From Oscillospiraceae bacterium (GTDB taxonomy: Bacteria; Bacillota; Clostridia; Oscillospirales; Oscillospiraceae), in the NCBI GenBank assembly GCA_017522015.1, contig JAFXAW010000029.1:1-64000 (forward strand): a stretch of DNA of 64,000 nt, written 5' to 3'. The notes under the pieces are model-generated. The model saw only the letters and a list, made by a program, of their open reading frames with translations, was not told the origin of the DNA and did no database searches. The position numbers and the translations under genes are program-made. Below, one piece after another: positions 60,245-64,000 of the stretch (position 1 is the stretch's first letter; every line of letters starts with the position of its first letter).

Positions 60245-61051
60245 ATGCGATACAGGATCGGCAACGTGGCGCGTATACTCGGCATTTCTCGGGATCTCCT
60301 GCGGTATTACGAAAAAAAGGGCGTTGTCCATCCGCAGAAAGACAAGGTCAACGACTACCGGTATTACGACACATGGGACATCAATTTTCTGCTTGACTGC
60401 ATCTGGTACAAGCAGTTTGGCTTCGGCATCGATCAGATCGCACACATGGTGTCCGACTGCGATTACGATGCGCTGCTTCAGCAGCTCACGGACAAGAGCG
60501 ACGACATCGAGCAGTCCCTTCTCCATCAGGAGATGCTGCTGCGCCGCATCCGCGAGCACCGCGGGCAGATCAGCCGCGTCCGGGATTACATCGGCAAATG
60601 CGACATTTGCCAAAGTCCGGAGCTTTTGTGCTATCTCAACCGCTTCAACGCGACCTTTGATGACAGTCAGGAGCTGACGATGCTCAGCCAGAGCTGGCTC
60701 AATTATATGCCCTTTACCCAGCGCTATTTTGAGATCACGCAGGAGGATCTGCTCGGCAAGCGGGATAATTTCGCCTGGGGCTTCTCTCTCACAACGGACT
60801 ATGCGCAGATCTTTGAGATCACGGAAGAACCTCCCGTAACGCGTCTGCCCTCCTGCCGGAGTATTCACTCCGCTTTCAAAAGCAGCGGCCGCGGCGGCTT
60901 CACACCCCGCCATATTGATTATATGGTGGAATATGCCGATGCAAACGGCCTGGAGATCTGCGGCAACGCCCGCGGCAATCTCGTATGCAGCGTTCTGGAT
61001 GACGGACAGCTCACCGGCTATTTTGAGGTCTGGCTGCCGATCCGGGATTAA
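60245..61051 (+). CDS. MerR-family regulator with effector-binding (GyrI-like) domain
   Basis: 268 residues. N-terminal MerR DNA-binding domain (RIGNVARILGISRDLLRYYEKKGVV, about 3-27, and to about 75), a dimer helix, and a C-terminal domain of about 150 residues (from about 115) with GyrI/BltR-like character that binds aromatic or drug-like ligands. It is divergent from the cyclase operon and followed by the terminator shared with the SDR operon. It is the best candidate to sense the phenolic substrate. Confidence 0.85.
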   Translation: MRYRIGNVARILGISRDLLRYYEKKGVVHPQKDKVNDYRYYDTWDINFLLDCIWYKQFGFGIDQIAHMVSDCDYDALLQQLTDKSDDIEQSLLHQEMLLRRIREHRGQISRVRDYIGKCDICQSPELLCYLNRFNATFDDSQELTMLSQSWLNYMPFTQRYFEITQEDLLGKRDNFAWGFSLTTDYAQIFEITEEPPVTRLPSCRSIHSAFKSSGRGGFTPRHIDYMVEYADANGLEICGNARGNLVCSVLDDGQLTGYFEVWLPIRD

Positions 61052-61076
61052 GCCTGCTTAACAAAAAGCGGTTCTG

Positions 61077-61117
61077 ACCGTCCGGCTCCGAAAAGGAGCC
61101 GGACGGTTTATTTTTTG
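61077..61117. terminator. Bidirectional terminator between MerR and SDR genes
   Basis: ACCGTCCGGCTCC and GGAGCCGGACGGT form a perfect 13-bp stem with a 5-base loop, followed by TTTATTTTTT on the plus strand. Confidence 0.85.
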
Positions 61118-61120
61118 TCC

Positions 61121-61918
61121 TTAGCCGATGGCGGTCAGACCACCGTCGGGATAGAGGATGTTGCCGGTCATGAAGTCGGAAGCGGGCGCAGCGAGGAACA
61201 GCGCGGTGCCGACGCAGTCGATCGGGTCGCTCATGCGGCGCAGGGGCAGGCCGGCGGCCTGCATCTCGAGGTACTTCTCGACGGTGACGTTGTTTTCCGC
61301 AGCGCGCATCTCAAAGACCTTGGTCATCATGGGAGTGGCCATGATGTTGGGACCAAAGGCGTTGACGGTGATGCCGTAGGGGCCGAACTCGGAGGCGATC
61401 TGCTTGGTCAGCATGTCGACCGCGCCCTTGGCCGCGCAGTAAGCAGCGTTGCCGGGGCCCTTGGTGGCGATCTTGCCGCGCACGGAGGTGACGTTGACGA
61501 TCTTGCCGTAGCCGTTTTCCTTCATGTACTTGCCGAAGTGCTTGCAAGTCATCAGGATGGAGGCGACGTCATCGTGCATGACCATGTCAAACACGTCCAT
61601 CGGGAAGTCCAGAACCGGGAACTTCTTGTTGATGCCCTGGCAGTTGACGAGAATGTCGATGTGGCCGTAATCCTCGTTGGCAGCCTTGGCAGCAGCCTCA
61701 ACCTGCTCTTCCTTGCCGGCGTCCATGACATAGTACTTGAATTCCTTACCGGTCTCCTCCTTGAGCTGCACGCAGGCAGCGGCGAGGTTCTTCTCGGTAC
61801 GGGAAGCGATGCACACGCCCGCGCCCGCGAGCGCAAACTCTCTGGCGATCAGCAGGCCAAGGCCGCCCGCGCCGCCGACGATCATAGCATTCTTGCCGGT
61901 CAGATCAAAAAAATTCAT
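61121..61918 (-). CDS. SDR-family reductase; predicted phloroglucinol reductase
   Basis: 265 residues, classical SDR. GGAGGLG (15-21) is the cofactor motif, NCQG replaces NNAG, and the catalytic residues are Ser145, Tyr160 and Lys164 (TSVRG...YCAAK). NADPH-dependent phloroglucinol reductases are SDR enzymes, so this is the candidate for reduction of phloroglucinol to dihydrophloroglucinol. It lies downstream of the thiolase and transhydroxylase-like genes on the same strand. Other SDR reactions cannot be excluded from sequence alone. Confidence 0.78.
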   Translation of the reverse strand: MNFFDLTGKNAMIVGGAGGLGLLIAREFALAGAGVCIASRTEKNLAAACVQLKEETGKEFKYYVMDAGKEEQVEAAAKAANEDYGHIDILVNCQGINKKFPVLDFPMDVFDMVMHDDVASILMTCKHFGKYMKENGYGKIVNVTSVRGKIATKGPGNAAYCAAKGAVDMLTKQIASEFGPYGITVNAFGPNIMATPMMTKVFEMRAAENNVTVEKYLEMQAAGLPLRRMSDPIDCVGTALFLAAPASDFMTGNILYPDGGLTAIG

Positions 61919-61989
61919 CTTTGCTTCTCCTTTTCCTGTTTTTATGTACTGCGCCTTACTCGGCGCCCGGTTACAAAGGGTTTATTGCC

Positions 61990-63246
61990 TTAGTCGCACA
62001 GTTCCAGAACAGTCGCCTGTCCCATGCCGCCCGCAATGCAAAGCGTGGCCAGACCGTACTTCAGGCCGCGGCGCTTCATCTCGTACATGAGCGTAACGAT
62101 GATGCGGCTGCCGGAGGAGCCGACGGGGTGGCCAAGGGCGATCGCGCCGCCGTTGACGTTGATGATGTCCATGCGATCCTCCAGGCCGAGCTGCTTGATG
62201 CAGCCGATGGACTGGGCGGCGAAAGCCTCGTTGAGCTCGATGAGCTGGATGTCGTCCATCGTGAGGCCGGCGTCCTTGAGCGCCTTCGGCACAGCGGCGA
62301 CAGGGCCGAGGCCCATGCTGCGCGGGTCGTTGCCCGCAACGCCCATGCCGATGATCTTCGCGATGGGCTTAAGGCCCAGCTCCTTGGCCTTGTCGGCGCT
62401 CATGAGCGTGAGCACGCTCGCGCCGTCGTTACGGCCGGAGGAGGAGGCGGCGGTGACGGTGCCGGTCAGCGCGCTGTCGTTAAACAGTCTGCCGTCCTCG
62501 CCATGCTTGATGTTGAAGCAGGGCTTGAGCTTCGCCATTTTCTCGGCATTGGTATCGCGTCTCGGGAACTCATCCGTGTCAAAGACGATCGGGGGCTTTT
62601 TCTTTCCCTGCGGCACTTCAACCGGAACGATCTCCTCTTTGAAGCGGCCCGCGTCAATGGCCTCGATGGCCTTGCGCTGGGACTCCAGGGCGAAAGCGTC
62701 CTGCTCCTCACGGGTGATGCCGAGCTCCTCGGCGACGTTCTCCGCCGTTGCACCCATGTTGTAACGGCCATAGGTCTCCTGCGGCTGGCTGAAGAACTGG
62801 CCCTCGGTCAGCGCATCGACGAACTCCGTGTTGCCGGTGCCGACGCCCCAGCGGGCGTTGCGGACGTAGAACACGGCGTTGGACATGCTCTCGGTACCGC
62901 CGGCGAGAACGACCTCGCTCTGTCCGGTCATAATTTCCATCGCGCCGTTCTGCACGGCGGTCATGCCGGAGGCGCACTGGCGCATAACGGTATAGGCCGA
63001 AGCCTCCTCCGGGATGCCGGCCTTCAGCGCGGCCACGCGGGCGATGTTCGGCTCGTCAGAGGTCTGGCGGCACTGGCCCAGAATGACCTCATCGACCTCT
63101 TTCGGGTCCAGACCGGTACGCGCGAGCGTTCCCTTCAGAACCGTCTCGGCCAGGTCAACGGCGTGCAGCGGACGCAGCGCGCCACCCATATTGCCAACGG
63201 CAGTACGGCAGCCGTCTACGATGACGACTTCTTTCATTTCACGCAT
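61990..63246 (-). CDS. Acetyl-CoA acetyltransferase (thiolase)
   Basis: 418 residues. Active-site Cys91 in RQCASGM, NEAFAAQ, His of [14 protein letters not shown] and the second Cys in CIAGGMGQ are all present. It is a biosynthetic/degradative type thiolase that cleaves acetoacetyl-CoA to two acetyl-CoA or the reverse. Here it fits the last step of phloroglucinol breakdown. The ATG at 63246 follows GGAGAGAA; ATG at 63237 is also possible. Confidence 0.92.
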   Translation of the reverse strand: MREMKEVVIVDGCRTAVGNMGGALRPLHAVDLAETVLKGTLARTGLDPKEVDEVILGQCRQTSDEPNIARVAALKAGIPEEASAYTVMRQCASGMTAVQNGAMEIMTGQSEVVLAGGTESMSNAVFYVRNARWGVGTGNTEFVDALTEGQFFSQPQETYGRYNMGATAENVAEELGITREEQDAFALESQRKAIEAIDAGRFKEEIVPVEVPQGKKKPPIVFDTDEFPRRDTNAEKMAKLKPCFNIKHGEDGRLFNDSALTGTVTAASSSGRNDGASVLTLMSADKAKELGLKPIAKIIGMGVAGNDPRSMGLGPVAAVPKALKDAGLTMDDIQLIELNEAFAAQSIGCIKQLGLEDRMDIINVNGGAIALGHPVGSSGSRIIVTLMYEMKRRGLKYGLATLCIAGGMGQATVLELCD

Positions 63247-63287
63247 TGTAATTTCTCTCCGGTTTCCGACCCGCAGGACTCCGCGGG

Positions 63288-63303
63288 TCATTTGATCAAA
63301 TGA
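63288..63303. promoter_or_regulatory. 16-bp perfect palindrome upstream of the thiolase
   Basis: TCATTTGATCAAATGA is a perfect dyad in the gap between the Fe-S gene and the thiolase, about 40 bases before the thiolase start. A regulator dimer could bind it. It is flanked by hairpins ACCCGC/GCGGGT (63269-63288) and 63314-63341. Confidence 0.5.
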
Positions 63304-63313
63304 AATGGATTTC

Positions 63314-63341
63314 GGCAGCACCGATCAAAGCCGGTGCTGCC
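63314..63341 (-). terminator. Hairpin after the Fe-S subunit gene
   Basis: GGCAGCACCG and CGGTGCTGCC, a perfect 10-bp stem, 13 bases past the stop codon; no T-run on the complementary strand. It may reduce read-through to the thiolase. Confidence 0.5.
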
Positions 63342-63353
63342 GTTTATTTGCGT

Positions 63354-64000
63354 TTACGCCTTTTCCAGCACGATCTCCTCGAAGTTCACGCTGCCCGCGG
63401 TGCGGCACTTGAGCACGGCGGTACGGCAGCCTTCGGCCTCGATGGTGACGGTGAAGGGCTTATTGGTGGGCAGACCCTGTACTTCAAAGTCGCCGAGGAA
63501 GTCCGTGACCGTCTCGTAGACCTTGCCGCACTCGTCGCACTTGACAGTGACCTTCGCGCCCTTGACGTCCTCACCGCAGCAGGTAACTTCGCCGCAGATG
63601 AAGGGCTTGGGCAGGTACATGTACTTCACGGAGGGCTGCGCCTTGAACGCAGGCTGGAAGTCCTCCAGCTCGTCGGCGTGCTCCGCCGCGAACTTGGAAA
63701 TCTCGCTCTCCGGATCGTCCAGATCGCCGAAGATCAGCGCCTGGTTGGGGCAAACCTCGCTGCAGCGGGTGTGCTTCTCACCGGCGTCCAGCATATGGGC
63801 GCAGCCGTTGCACTTCTGCGCGATGCCGGCGATCGCGTTCCACTGCACGCAGCCATAGGGGCAGGCCTGCAACAGCGCGGGATCGGCGCTCTTGGCGGGG
63901 TCGAGAATAACCAGCCCATCGGGGCGGGTGTAGAAAGCGTCCGGGCGCTTGAGCACGCAGGGCGCGTTCTTGCAGTGCTGGCAGGGGATCGCAACATAGT
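63354..64000 (-). CDS. 4Fe-4S subunit resembling transhydroxylase small subunit (5' end outside the window)
   Basis: About 214 residues are visible. The chain starts inside a ferredoxin domain: CQHCKNAPC, CPYGC, CNGC and CSEVCP give ligands for at least two to three [4Fe-4S] clusters. A C-terminal beta domain follows (about 130-214; KCDECGKVYETVTDFLGDFEVQGLP), of the carboxypeptidase-regulatory/transthyretin type. This combination is the architecture of the small subunit of pyrogallol-phloroglucinol transhydroxylase, whose large subunit binds molybdopterin. That gene, if present, should lie just beyond base 64000. Other DMSO-reductase-family small subunits are the alternative. Confidence 0.78.
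   Translation of the reverse strand, partial: YVAIPCQHCKNAPCVLKRPDAFYTRPDGLVILDPAKSADPALLQACPYGCVQWNAIAGIAQKCNGCAHMLDAGEKHTRCSEVCPNQALIFGDLDDPESEISKFAAEHADELEDFQPAFKAQPSVKYMYLPKPFICGEVTCCGEDVKGAKVTVKCDECGKVYETVTDFLGDFEVQGLPTNKPFTVTIEAEGCRTAVLKCRTAGSVNFEEIVLEKA

Overview
The window is GC-rich (roughly 60% by eye) chromosomal DNA from an anaerobic, spore-forming member of the Clostridia, most like the Oscillospiraceae (Flavonifractor/Oscillibacter type). This is inferred from gene content: SpoIIR, DivIVA-SepF-YlmE, a T-box leader, UPF0210/UPF0237, DUF896, Hfq-MiaA, a minimal SufC-SufB pair, BKACE/CoA-transferase catabolism, and strong TTGnnn-N17/18-TATAAT promoters with clear Shine-Dalgarno sites. 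No rRNA, tRNA, prophage or CRISPR array was seen.

Layout. 1-2.3 kb: the 5' end of a GNAT gene in AT-rich DNA, a type-B carboxylesterase, and a ~275 bp inverted-repeat element. 2.3-5.3 kb: aspartate pathway (lysC, hom, ACT-domain regulator). 5.5-8.1 kb: a split TSUP transporter and sufCB. 8.2-10.6 kb: a PhoP/PhoR-like two-component system flanked by 11-bp-periodic Pho-box hexamers. 10.7-23.5 kb: YwaF-like membrane protein, a CobW-type GTPase next to an extremely His/Cys-rich repeat protein, a PASTA protein, SDR-PNP, MATE, YfbR-like nucleotidase, UPF0237-UPF0210-DUF896, and an ECF sigma factor with its membrane partner. 23.5-37.5 kb: acyl-CoA ligase with an E2-like acyltransferase, protein mannosyltransferase, PHP phosphatase, rpiB, apgM, ispE, an AT-rich two-gene cassette, spoIIR, asnS. 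37.5-50.5 kb: T-box-controlled aminotransferase, then rluD, lspA (with a long tail), ileS, divIVA, sepF, ylmE, an HlyD-like protein, hfq, miaA, degV. 50.6-53.2 kb: hflX, flavin reductase and a HAD phosphatase.

53.3-64 kb is the standout. It is a catabolic locus whose families match, step by step, the anaerobic phloroglucinol pathway known from Clostridium scatologenes: SDR reductase, cyclase-family ring hydrolase, 3-hydroxyacyl-CoA-dehydrogenase-like enzyme, BKACE-family lyase, CoA-transferase A/B and thiolase. It also carries a sodium:solute symporter, LysR and MerR-GyrI regulators, and, at the window edge, an iron-sulfur subunit resembling the small subunit of pyrogallol-phloroglucinol transhydroxylase. 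If correct, the locus takes pyrogallol/phloroglucinol (from gallate, tannin or flavonoids) to acetoacetyl-CoA and acetyl-CoA. The substrate assignment is inference from family co-occurrence; the family assignments are read from the sequence.

Two genes (the PhoR-like kinase and hflX) appear to start at AUU codons overlapping the upstream stop codon.
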